DNA from: Leptidea sinapis
Taxonomy: Eukaryota; Arthropoda; Insecta; Lepidoptera; Pieridae
NCBI RefSeq assembly: GCF_905404315.1
Contig: NC_066297.1
Coordinates: 4,712,001 to 4,776,000 of the forward strand
Length of the DNA stretch: 64,000 nucleotides
Direction of reading: 5' to 3'
Part shown: positions 1 to 11,900 of the stretch, one piece after another
How the letters are laid out: each line of letters starts with the position of its first letter
How positions within the stretch are numbered: position 1 is the first letter of the stretch
The notes under the pieces: generated by a model
Told to the model about the DNA's origin: nothing
Databases searched by the model: none
Seen by the model: the letters and a program-made list of their open reading frames with translations, nothing else
Program-made: the position numbers and the translations under genes

Positions 1-672
1 ATCTCATCATGAAGTGATCTAAGCAGCTATTTTCCCTGGTGGGAATTATGTGACCTGCCAAGATACCATACGTTGAAAGAGTATTTAGGTAGCTTATTCT
101 GTTCTTGTGTTCATAATGAGTTTCATTATGTTTAGGAGTTATGTTAATATTAATATCACCCGTTATTATGATGTTCCTGCTTGTTGAGTTAATATTGTCT
201 AGGTGTGTGGCCAAAGACTCGATAAAGTTTTCAGCATTATTGTTAGATGGTGATCTGTATATTCCTAGTATAAAGTTGTTAAGAACGTCAAGCTGTAAGC
301 ATGATGCTTGTGCGAGTTTTACTTCATTAACTTCGTGTTTTAGATTTCTTTTGATGTATACGACCACTCCATCATTTTGATTTAGTTGGGCGGTTGTAGC
401 ATAAGATATATAATTCGGTAACACAGGGAAAGGATTGTTATTGTTAATTCTACATTCAGTTAATATAATAACGTCTGTCTCAAAAGAAAAATTATGTATT
501 GTCGTTACAAAGTCATCAAAATTGCAGTAAATACTGCGTATATTTTGGGAAATAATGGTAAAGTCGTTCTTTTGTATTTGTAGGTACTCATTTAAATTTG
601 TAATATCACACTCGAAGGAATGTGCAATTTCAATCCGGTCTATGTCCTGTATGGTGTTTACGGTGTCAACCA
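1..672 (-). CDS. LINE ORF2, N-terminal endonuclease part (runs off window edge)
   Basis: The minus strand is open from an ATG at 672 to base 1 with no stop (at least 223 codons), so the ORF is cut only by the window edge. The translation has the layout of a non-LTR retrotransposon apurinic-type endonuclease: SQNIRS near residue 46, an acidic TEC segment near residue 73, IYRSPS, then TGDININ (the GDxN metal/catalytic block), and LDHF near the edge. It follows ORF1 (1062-1976) on the same strand after about 390 nt. The endonuclease would nick target DNA to prime reverse transcription. The absence of stops or frameshifts suggests a recent insertion. Clade assignment (CR1/Jockey type) is inferred from the gene order only. 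Confidence 0.85.
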
Positions 673-1061
673 TATTGAGTTAAAGAAAGTAAATTCAGGT
701 GTAAATAATATAGGTTAAAACATATTTTATCTTGTTTTGTATTTATGTGATACTTTATAATTATATTTGTGTATAATAATATGCACTCGTAGCAATGTAA
801 ATAAGGTGATGAGTTGTGTATGTGTTCATGTTCAGTGTAAGGGAGTTGGTATGTGAGTAAGTGTTGTTTTATGTATTGTGTAAGTGTATGTTTAGGGGAT
901 AGGTACGAGAGTACGTAAAAGGGCTGAGAGATAAATGTAGGATAGGTATTTTTTATCATGATTTTGGGAATATCGTTAAATGTGATAAACATTTCAATCT
1001 TATTAATAAGAATGCTAGAAAAGACAATATTAAATTGAGGATATTGTAGGACTACGGTTAG

Positions 1062-1976
1062 TCATTCTTTTAACCTAAGCTGATGCGCCTGACTTTCACT
1101 GCTTATTTGGATAATTGTCGATAGGTCCGTTTCACGCAAATAGACTTTTCCATAGCTTGTCCAGCAATATTTGTAATTTTTGGACTTCCTTAGGTCACGT
1201 GCCAGGAAGTATAGACGAGATGCCTTGGAAGTTAGGTGGTCCGAAACGTAAATAGGAGTCTCCACTTGATTTTTTAAATCAAGGTGCCTGGCCATAAGTT
1301 TGGATTTATTCTTTATGTTGAATTGCTTAACTTTTTGTAAAATTAAACCTTTTTTTAAAGCTGTGGTCAGTTCCACAATTATAGGATGGTTTTTCTGTTG
1401 CGATTTTTTGCTTCGAATCCTATATATATCCTTAATTTCACTTCGTGATACTTCACAGTCTATATTTTTGAAAAGAGAAGAAGTCATGTTTATTAGCTTT
1501 TCTTTGGTCTCGTCAGGCAACATTGGCACGTTTTTCAGCTCAAGGTTAGTCTTACGGCTGCTGATTTCAGAGTTCTCGAGTTTATTCTCTAAGAGAATAA
1601 TGTAGTCCCTATTATCTTTTATATCATCCTCCAGAGTAGTTATACGGTTTTTCAACTGGTTATTTTGTTCTGATAGGAAATTAATCGAACTCTGGATTTC
1701 AATATTTGTTTGTTTTAATTCACTGAGAGTGTTATTTATGTTTCTGAGTTCATATTTCTGTGAAGCTGAAAAGTCATTCATTAGCTGTCGCATTTCTGCC
1801 ATAAATTCATGAAGTGCTTTTGGTGAGTCGGCGCTAGACTCATATTCATTACATCTACGCGAGCGTAAGTTCACGTACCCGTCTTTAATCTCACTAGTGC
1901 CCTCCGATCCAGATATGGACATATTTAATTCAGGCTCATTGTGGTTATACTTTTGTGCCATATTTTTTATAATCAA
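1062..1976 (-). CDS. LINE ORF1 protein with coiled coil and FP-like C-terminal domain
   Basis: This is an intact 304-residue ORF. Residues about 55-145 are rich in Glu, Lys, Asn and Leu with heptad-like spacing, as in a coiled coil. Residues about 155-300 contain LELKNVPM, IYRIRSK, ARHLDLKNQ and then YVSDHLTSKASRLYFLARD and YCWTSYGKVYLRE. That series matches the FP-type RNA-binding domain common in insect LINE ORF1 proteins, in which a helix is followed by a W-x-x-x-G-x-V-Y-x-R strand. The protein probably binds element RNA as a chaperone. No PHD finger is present, unlike the ORF1 at 43.2-43.7 kb, so the two LINEs are different families. Together with the open ORF2 downstream this is a young element. 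Confidence 0.85.
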   Translation of the reverse strand: MIIKNMAQKYNHNEPELNMSISGSEGTSEIKDGYVNLRSRRCNEYESSADSPKALHEFMAEMRQLMNDFSASQKYELRNINNTLSELKQTNIEIQSSINFLSEQNNQLKNRITTLEDDIKDNRDYIILLENKLENSEISSRKTNLELKNVPMLPDETKEKLINMTSSLFKNIDCEVSRSEIKDIYRIRSKKSQQKNHPIIVELTTALKKGLILQKVKQFNIKNKSKLMARHLDLKNQVETPIYVSDHLTSKASRLYFLARDLRKSKNYKYCWTSYGKVYLRETDLSTIIQISSESQAHQLRLKE

Positions 1977-2260
1977 ACTAATAACTGAGGTAAATTAAAA
2001 TAATTACTAGCGTTTCTTGTATTAAATCCGTGTACTAGGAGAGCCCAGAAGTCGCCAAAGAGATCTAAAAATTCGGTAAAACAATGGCTGTATATCTTTT
2101 ATCTGTCGCTTCTTCTATTCATAGAAACTCAGTACCGGGTCGGACGTAGACTATCGTTAGTGTAATTATTATCACTTTGGATCTATCATTAATTGATTCG
2201 TCTCTCAGGTAAAAACTTAACTCGTAATTTAGAAATAAAATTACAAATAAAAATTCTCTC

Positions 2261-2346
2261 TTCCGGCTGAGGATCGATCCCTGGACCTCGCGGTGTTTCG
2301 GCGACGCAATGTTAATGCGCACCAGTAACCACTGGTCCAACAATCA
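2261..2346 (-). repeat. tRNA-like SINE head
   Basis: Read on the minus strand this stretch has an A-box-like segment (GGACCAGTGGTTACTGG) and a B-box-like segment (GGGATCGATCCTC) spaced as in a tRNA. No flanking cloverleaf closes well, so it is a SINE remnant and not a tRNA gene. The rest of 1977-2839 shows nothing I can assign. Confidence 0.4.
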
Positions 2347-2839
2347 TATAATCAGTGGGTTGAAATTATTGTGTTATATGTAATTTGAAGCGTTAAGAAA
2401 ATTTGACTTGAAGGTAATTTTAAAACATGCAAATGTGACACTAACGAGACAAGGAGTATAACCAATTTCCAATCAACACATTTATGACGGTATATTATAG
2501 TATGAAATAACTCACTTGTTCACTCGTTGAATTTACTTGTTCCTTTATTTCTTTCTATTGTTGTTTCAATATATAGTGAGTGTCCTTAATAACGGTGAGT
2601 TCAATATTTATTTCAACCTAGTTTAGACGAAGGCGCAAAACATGTTTTTGATGCATTTGTTTTCTTCTTTACTTTCAATTGTTCGTTGCACTAGTTGATG
2701 TTTACTAATTTTCACTTTATTTTCCTTCCTGATAACTAAAGGTTCTTTTCCCACTTTCTCAACAGTTTTATAAGTTGTTATTCATCACTTTTAAGACCTT
2801 TATGTAATTTAATCAATTTAATTAACTAAAAAAATACAG

Positions 2840-2910
2840 AGCACTTTCAAAGTTGTACAATGTGTTTGACGTTGACAAGGAAGAGGTATATACACCAAGA
2901 GCTCGCTTAA
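2840..2910 (+). CDS. Unknown gene, exon 1 (first seen)
   Basis: Acceptor aaatacag and donor gtaagtaag. It encodes ALSKLYNVFDVDKEEVYTP followed by RARL and ends in phase 1. One base at its start completes a codon from an exon not found in the window. Confidence 0.65.
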
Positions 2911-5900
2911 GTAAGTAAGCTTAATCCGTTTTGCACGGCCTTCAGTTATTTCTAATACTGCATACTGGATTTACACTACTCATGTATAGAGGACCTTGTG
3001 CGTAAGCTATTTTTTTTTGGAATATGAGGTCAAACGAACGTACCTACCTGGTGTTAAGTGATCACCGCCGCCCTCATTCTCTTGCAACACCAGAGGAATC
3101 AAAGGAGTCCCCTTTAGACAACAACTTTGGAATATGTGGGTCATTTTATTTCTAGAATGTGGGGGAGTAATTCAAATATTGCAAACTGTATGCTGTTTGA
3201 TCCAACATTCTAATTAACGAATTAACAATTATTAATTTTCAGAGCTCGGCAAGTCGACGGAGATAGCACATATGACCTTACGGCGGCGTTCGGAGGCTCT
3301 GTTAGTAATTAAGTCTGAGTAAGTCTAAATGATAAACTTTTCTAAGCATTTTTTTAAGAAAAGAAAACCAGTATTACCGGTGGGAGGCTCCTTTGCACAG
3401 GATGCCGGCTAGATTATGGGTACCACAACGGCGCCTATCTCTGTCGTGAAGCAGTAATGTGTAAGCATTATTGAAACGACTGGGCAAATGAGACTTATCT
3501 ATCTATCTATTATCATCAACAGAATTTTTGGGTTTTTCAAGAATCCTCCATTTTTTATAAAAATAAGGGACAAGACTTGATACGCCCTGCCCATGACAAT
3601 GCAGTGCCGTTAAGAATTTCTATTTGAATCCAATATTCTGAGCGGCACTCGTCACAATGATTCTGAAATTTTATTTATTGAATTAGGCGTTACTTTGCGG
3701 AAATCCATATTATACAGCACGTCTCGTGCCAGATTTTGGCGAGACAACACGTCCTGAGGATGCCTCGTGTAGTGGCGAAACACGTGTCGAATTGTTTTAA
3801 AGACAAATATTGGCGGAATTAACACTAAAGAAAACTTAAATCATTTGTATGATTCTGAAATTGTCATCTCATTTGAAAGAGGTACAGAATTTTATTTATT
3901 TCTATTTTGAAACGTATAATTAGCATAAAATCAAAATAAACTTGTGAGAGAGAGAGATAAACAAAAAAAAAAGCAAAAAAAAGAACTGTAACATTTATAG
4001 TATATACGATTTAAAAAAGCATGTTTGCTGGTTTGAAAACCAACGCTGGGGTTCCGTCGCCATTTGGTGACGTCACGCTAAAATATATTTAGATATAAAT
4101 TAAGCAACACTTTTATTTGTAGCATACTAAAGAGTAAGCCCAGTAGGTAAAAAAGTCCAGTAATATACTATTTTCTTTGAATAACACGAACATTGCACAT
4201 TTATCGAAATAAAATACTTTTCAAAAGATAAAAACGCGTACGTTAGGTGTTTTGACTAAAAGATACATTATTTATTTATTCCGACGTCCTTTGATGATGC
4301 CCGAACCTTGATGTTCAACAAGTGATTTGAAATCCTATTTTGAATACAAATATTTGAATTTGAATGGGTGTTACGTGCTTTCAATCACTGATCTTTATAT
4401 CCAACAAAGATTTCTGTGTTTGAATTTGTTTAATTATCATTTATTGATCATCAGTTCGACTTGGAACCCGGTTAAATGGAAAGAGCAGCGTGACAGTGTA
4501 TTCTTGTTTCATTGAGTACATCATTGAACTTTTTATTATTTTCAGTTCCCACATCAGAGCCTTGAAGCGTTCGTCGCTACGTAATGATTCAGGTATGCAG
4601 AAAAAAACAGAAGAATTTTCAATATTTAAACAGTGTATAAACAGATATATAGAAATCTGCTTGACTACTCGGTATTAGGCAAATCTATAGTATAGGATAC
4701 TAGGATTAAAAAAGCCGCGTTAATTATGTCGCCTCACTTGTGACTTACACACAGACCAGCGAGTAAGTGGTGATTAAGTGTAAATCAAAATGGCGGCGCT
4801 TAAATTAAGTTTATTTCAGTGCTAGCTGATGCCAGCGATTTCGTCCGCTCCCGTTCCCAACATATTATATGAATATTATATCGAGGAAGATTGCTATGGC
4901 AAACTAAACCTACTATTGGTATAAGTATTGCTCATCGACATGTATGTATAGTCGATAGTCGTTCTGTAAGGAATTAGCACCACATATCTATTTCCTCCTT
5001 ATTTAGATTTCTATGGTTTCAGATATTAATATCCGGACGACCGAGCCGTGCTCGGATTTTTAAGAATGTACAAAACTTGAACAAAAAAAGAAACTAATAG
5101 GACATCTGGATTCGAACCGGGGTCTTCTGCTTTCCGGATCACCCAATGTCCCATCTGAGCTATAATAGTCTTGTATATAGTGGCGAAATTTACCTTTGTT
5201 TTCTAATGTTATTGTAGCTGTTTCTCATTCAAACATGGATAAAACAATTTTTTTTTAAATTGAAACCTAGCTAGATCGATTTATCACCCCCGAAATCCCC
5301 TGCATACTTAATTTTATGAAAATGTTGGAGCCGTTTCCGAGATTCAGATTATATATATATATATATATATATACAAGAATTGCTCGTTTAAAGATATAAG
5401 ATTTTAAAGTCCAGTGGCTAGTAACCCTGCCTACTGAGCAAGAGGTCCCTGGTATCCTGGTATCCCAGTAGATGCAAACATTTATATAGTGAATATGAAT
5501 GTTTATTTCCGAGTCATAGATGTTTACTTATATCTTTGCATGTTTAAGTAAGTAAATCATGTTAAATTAATCGTTATCTTGCAACCCATAGCACTGGCTA
5601 TGCCTAGTTTGGGGCAAGATAATTTGTGTAAAAGTGTGTCAATATAAAAAATATGTGTTTTTATTTGTCTCAGTAGGTACGTGTTAGTTGGTTGGTAGTT
5701 TGTGTGTTTTTTTAAAACTGGTCGTACCGACTTGGAAACTCCGCGAAGGAAGGTCATTTCGTCCATGAGAGTTTGTTGATTTAAGTTAAGCCGTAGTATT
5801 ACGTCCTTACAGTGTACATATTAAGGTCCGGAGAGATGCTTAGATTGCTAACGTGTTTCACTATTGAAAATATAAAGATATTGATTAATTAATACAACAA

Positions 5901-8900
5901 AATATATCCTTATCACAGGTTTATCTGGAGATACAGAGAAATGGTCAGATGAGGGCTACAGCAGCCAGGATACTTACCGCCGGTAAGAAATTGTACTCCA
6001 AAATTGCTCGAAAATTATTAGTGAGATAAGATTCCTGTGAAAAGAGATTTCCTTAGATACTTTATACGTCCAGATAGACTGTGACAACTGTGCACGTTAA
6101 AAACTTGCATGTGAGGAACTTGACTTGGAAGAGCAAGAACTGTACAGTAGATCCTGTAGATGGAGGCCACAACTTGTGAGTTGAAGACAAGATATACAAG
6201 ATGTATCAACGATACGTCAGTCAAACGTTTGAAGAGGTCGCGGGTTCGAGTCCCGCATCGTTCATAAATTTTGTTTATAAATTTAATTTGTGTTATTTAA
6301 CCCAGAAGTGAGGGCTATCATTTAAAAAATAATAATAAATTTTATCGATAGTAACTGACACATTAACTCAATAATTCGACAATTTAGCCCCCCGCATAAC
6401 CCCTCGGTGAGGAAGGCGTGCGGCTATGTGTTTGACCTCTATATGTCCTTGTCGACCCCGATGACCATATCACCATCGCGAATCTACACTGTAAAATCAT
6501 TACACCACCATCGTATTCAAGCTCCCTTTTTTCCGACCGCTGGCACATGTACCCTAGATATGGGTCAGTGGTCTGTCAATAAGATTTTAATATGAGTTGT
6601 ACCCTTTAGCGTAAGGGTACTCGAGTCTGGCAGGACACGCCTCTTTGTACGGTTTAATCACACTTGGCTGTTACGCTGAAAAGCCATAGATTCAATCCAG
6701 AGAAAGAAATCAATAATTGCACAAAACAATCAATTTTGTAGGGTTATATTATTATAGGAGCCCTAGCTTTTGACCATATACCCAATGTATATTGGAGTGG
6801 TATACTCGTTGTGAGATCACTACTTTAGAATCTCAACCTCAGCTTGGAAGGAAATGGAGCTCTAAGAAAGAAGAAAACGCGCCAAAAATCTCTTCCACAC
6901 TACCTTTTTGCGCTCGTTTAAAAAGGACTTTGGCCCCTTTTTCAATAGGCAGAACTGTTTTATAAATGAATTATTCAGACAAGGCAAGTAATAATCATTC
7001 CATTTAATAAGGACCTAAAGAAAGTCCAGTCCATCCAGCACTTTAAATTTAAAAAAAAAACTTATTGATGGCGTTTGCCACCTAGCATTTTGTGAACCCA
7101 CATTCGTGCCTCAATGGCGGACACGATAATATCAAAATTTATTTTTAATTTTAGACATTGGTTGGACCGGCGTCTCGGGAGCCTTTTGAAGATGCCGTAC
7201 GTATTTTGTAAGTCTGCTCATGTTTTTTTTATGTTGTTGTTTTTTTCAAATATGTCTAGAATTGAAACACTAAAATCCTTTGACACATCACCAACCAGTG
7301 GCTTCATCACATCTTCAAAAGCCAAATACCGGAAGAACAGGCAGGATTTTTGAGAGGCAAACACACAAGGGAACAACTTCTCCATATTCGACAAGTCATT
7401 GCGAAAAGCAGGGAATTCAACTGCCCAGTTGTCTTGTGTTTCATAGACTACAGCAAGGCCTTTGACTGTGTAAAATGGGACAAGTTATGGACTATGTTAC
7501 GTGAGATGGATACTCCTGAGCATCTTATTGGCTTAATTCAAAATCTGTATGTTGAGAATCGACGAGACCCGGCTTATATTCACAATTTTTCGATTCAAAA
7601 TGTAACCAGCTCTCGGAGTGATCCATTTCCAAATAACATAAGTGTTTTTTAAATAATTGGAGTGCACATGACCAATCCAGAAACTTTCGGAATGGTCCAC
7701 GTAAGTCTGCATGCTACTGATTACCAAATATGAAAAATAAGCGGCTGATTATTCGCTTCAGTAGTTTTAAGTTTTTTTTTAATATTATATTTATAACCTA
7801 GATCCAAGCAAAAAAATCAAAATTTAAAAAAATAAATATTTTGACTGTTGTATCTCAATATATTCTAGACCACAATGTTAACGCGAGGAACAATCAGTAA
7901 CTTCTGTACTCGGTTAAGTCGAGTAAGTAAATCTTTTATTGGGCGATGTATATGCTTGCAGAAATTGTCTGGGAATGGAGCGAACGCCCATAACTATTTA
8001 TTAATTATAAATTTTATTGTACGATACTACGTTATTATTATATTGTAATTAAATTAAGAAAAACAAAAGCCCGCTAAGTTTCTTGCGCCCGTTCTTCTCA
8101 GGTCTGAGAAATAGTATTTGTAATAACTAAATTTGAATTGAAATTAAATTAATTCAGTTTGCTTCAAAACTGTTATTAATAAGACAAAACTGATCTTTTA
8201 TTAAATATCTAGCAGAGCTTTTAAATTTTGAATATTTGGTATCCTCTTTGGGGTTTCCATTCACAGGTCTTAGGTCTGACGCAAAGATTCAGCAGGCATT
8301 TAAATTCAACAGTAGGATGAACAGGTGATAATATAGTTATTATTTTCAGTCAAGGAGAATATTCTCGCACGGAGCTCCATGATAAGTGTGATGTTAACAA
8401 ACAGGGCTCAAAAGAAGTAAGAATTCACTTTAAATCTGTAGTTTTTAGGTCAACTAAAAAAACGACCTTCCAAAGACGAATCGAAGTAGATCCTGGGTTA
8501 AATAACGTCGAACCAGATTTGTAAAATCTTAATACGTATATTTAAATCTAGTGTCCTGATGTTTGTTTCCAGTGAACTCCTAAACTAATGAACGGACTTT
8601 AATGGGAATTACTTCATGGAGTGTAGTTTAGTCCAACTTGAAAGATAGAATAGCTTTTATTTCGACTTGGGACTCATACTTATTTTTATTTCCAATATTT
8701 GTTTTGTATGGGAATATTTTCTATGAGAGAATTTATTGACGCGTGGTTTGACAGTTCTGCTGTGAAACAATTTCATTATAACAACAGGGAGCATATTTTA
8801 CGAAATAATTCTTGATGTTATGAAATATTGAGAAATTCATATAAACAGTCTTTAGTTTATGATGTTCCGAACAACGTCTGTCGGGTCAGCTAGTAGGTAT

Positions 8901-11900
8901 ATAAAATAAATGTGTTGCAAAATTGAAAGAATTATTCAAAAAAAACTTATATGTGTTAAGTAACAAAAAAAGTACAATTTAAATTTAAAGATGGAATGGG
9001 AGAATCATTTTGAAAATAGAACGGATCCGGGGGTATATAAGCCGTACTAAGCGTGGCCTACGGCAGTTCTAGTTCTGACTCGAAAGTGTAAAGAAGAAGA
9101 AGAAGAAAAGAAGAAGTAGTGAAAAGTGGAAGTGTTCTAAGAAGAAGAAGACAGAAGAGAAGTAGTGTTCGGTGCAGTGTGACGCGTTGAAGGTACCGCC
9201 GCCCACAAGAGGAACAGCGGCAGACCGGCGAAGTGCAAGTTCAGAAAAAGTGAACGCAAATAAAGACTCGTTTCTATAAGCGGAGTATTATTTCCAATCC
9301 CTGACCCACTCCCGTGTCAGTATTAATGTCACGCACACTCAAGTAACCTGCCCTGTTTTCGTTCGTTGTCTAGTAGCAAGAGGCTTCTATCTCTATCTAT
9401 CTAGACTTTTTTATGACAATAAGGGACGAGACGGGCAGGACGCTCTGCCCATTACAACGAGATACCGCTTAAGACTCAAAAATTCTGATTGGCACTACAA
9501 TTGCGCTCGTCACCTGGTGAAATAGGATGTTAAGTCTCATTTGCCCACTAATTTCACTAGCTAAATAAGGGAGGAGACGAGCAGGGTGTTCAGCTGATGG
9601 TAATTTATACGCCCTGCCCATTACAACGAAACACCGCTCAAGACTCAAAAATTCTGTTTTACACTACAATTGCGCTCGTCACCAGGTGCCATAAGATGTT
9701 AAGTCTCATTTGCCCAGTAATTTCACTAGCTACGGTGGTTACATTTCTGCTTCACGGCAGAAATAGGTGCCGTTGTGGTAACCCATAATCTAGCCGGCAT
9801 CATGTGCAAAGGTGGTCACTGGTCTCCCACTGGTGAGTAAAAAATATCTAAGAAAGTAACATAAAAATTACTTTCTTAGATATTTTTTACTAATAATGAA
9901 TCAAAAATCTGACCTAAATGTAGGTCAAAAAACAATACTTAGGGACTTACCGACGGACCATAAGAGAGTCCTACCACTTCACGAAATAGTTTAAAAAAAA
10001 AAGTTTACACGAAGAACTCAAGAATGTTAATTAACTTGTGGTTTCAGATCTGCTTTGAAGAAATTAAAATGTATTTTACATGATGAAATAGCCTGCCATC
10101 ATAGTGAGTATTTGATCCATAATATGCATAGTTTGGGCCCACTGTATCTGTGAGAAGTATTAATTGTCTCCTCACTTGGCTGCGGCAATTCCTGGGGCAG
10201 AGGGTCTCATAAGGCCGAATAGTATGTACAAGTTTCCAGCTATCGTCACTAAATTACATTTCCAAATGTATTTAGAATGGCGATATTTTAAAGTAGTAAG
10301 TAAGTAACGAGGGTTGCGCTAAATATGAATTAATACGAGTTGACTCAAATATTATATCAACAGATTTGGTTAAAGACACATCTCATTTAATATTGTGGCG
10401 CCGCCCTAATGACGGATACTTTATATAATGTAATACAGAGATTGTTCTTTTTAGCCCTAGTCCACGTATAACGAACGACAAAATGTTAAGATACTATTCT
10501 TTGTGTGTTCCAATTTCAAATACCGTAATTGGTTTTTTTTCTAAGTATTCTGTTACAAATGGCCAGTCTAGACACGACAATGCATGTTAGTAATAAAACA
10601 AGAAGACGTGATTTCAGATCTATCATCTTCTTTTGTAATAAAAAGTAATTTTACTTCAGTTTGACTTCGAGTCTATAAATTACACCCTCGCAGGAAACCC
10701 TTCACCCTTTGGTGAACAATGTTATCGAAATCAAAATTCAGCTTGTTTTTTAGACAATCGATCATTTATACAGGTCGGGGTGTGAAGCAGTTGTATCCCA
10801 CCATTAAGAAACAGAAGACACCCTACAAGTTGGGCTGGTAAGCATTCAGCAATTTTTGAAGTTATTCTTCTTTGGACGCGTTATGAAAAAATGATGAGAG
10901 TGAAGTTTTAAGATGCGCGCGCATCACTGTAACACAAAAGGAACAGGGTGAAGTTGGTAAAAAAAATCTGACATTTGCGATATTCGTTATTTTTTTTTTG
11001 GTTTCTTCGACCATTATTAGGATAGGCAAAGGGTTCAAGCCCGTACAGCCGTATTTGTTATTTAATAATTAATTGTCAAAGCCATCGTTGCAAGATTTTT
11101 ACAATATTTTTCTTTCTATAAACGTAGAATAAGCACAATAAATATTTTTAAGGATTTTTGCTTTGTTACGCCAAAGAAGTTCTTGCGTGCATACATAAGT
11201 ACACACACACTTTATATTTTTTCTCTACTAAGAGTACCTTCTACGAGTCATTGATTCACCTTTTGGGGGGTCTGCTAACACTGCAGCTTATTAAAGATCA
11301 AAGAGAGACAACGGGCGGTCAAATGGTCAGATTTAACATCCCTTTATATCACTGACTGTTTTATGCGAAGATGATATTACTATCCACACACTAAACACAC
11401 ACAGATAGTTATAATGCTACTACATAAATTTTATGTATGGTAGCAGTATTGCTCCTGGCGAAAACTGTACATACATATATTGACCTTCCTGGACGTGAAG
11501 CTGTGGCGGAAGGGGGTTGTGTTCCGCAAGTATCGCGGACGTCGCCGACCGCCGGAAGTTACCGAACCCGCGCCTCCCATCGCCGCGAAAATGTGACGTA
11601 GATTTAAGTTATATAAATATATAATATGTTAGATTATAAGGTATTTATGTTATGGGCCTTGCAGCCTGAAATAAAATGATTTATTATTATTATTTATTAT
11701 ATAGTTATACAGATACAGAAATAAGTGTCATGGAAGTACTGCCCCGGACTTCTACAACAGATATTTGTGTTGTATTTTTTACTTTCAGGTTGCATCTTGT
11801 GGATAGAATGTCGAAAGATCTGGGGTAAGCACACTTCACTATTAGCTGAAATTCAAAAAATATTTATTCGACTGTGTTGAAGTAGGAGTTTCGCACCAAC

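Noticed and set aside
10045..10100. Exon-like segment (acceptor gtggtttcag, donor gtgagt, frame SALKKLKCILHDEIACHH) in the unknown gene
   Set aside because: Its entry phase does not fit exon 5 (phase 0), whereas the exon at 10660-10711 fits both neighbours. It could be an unused or alternative exon.
10720..10842. Short ORF MLSKSKFSLFF... reading through the 62-nt intron into exon 7
   Set aside because: The second half is exon 7; the first half is intron with good splice signals, so the ORF is a coincidence.
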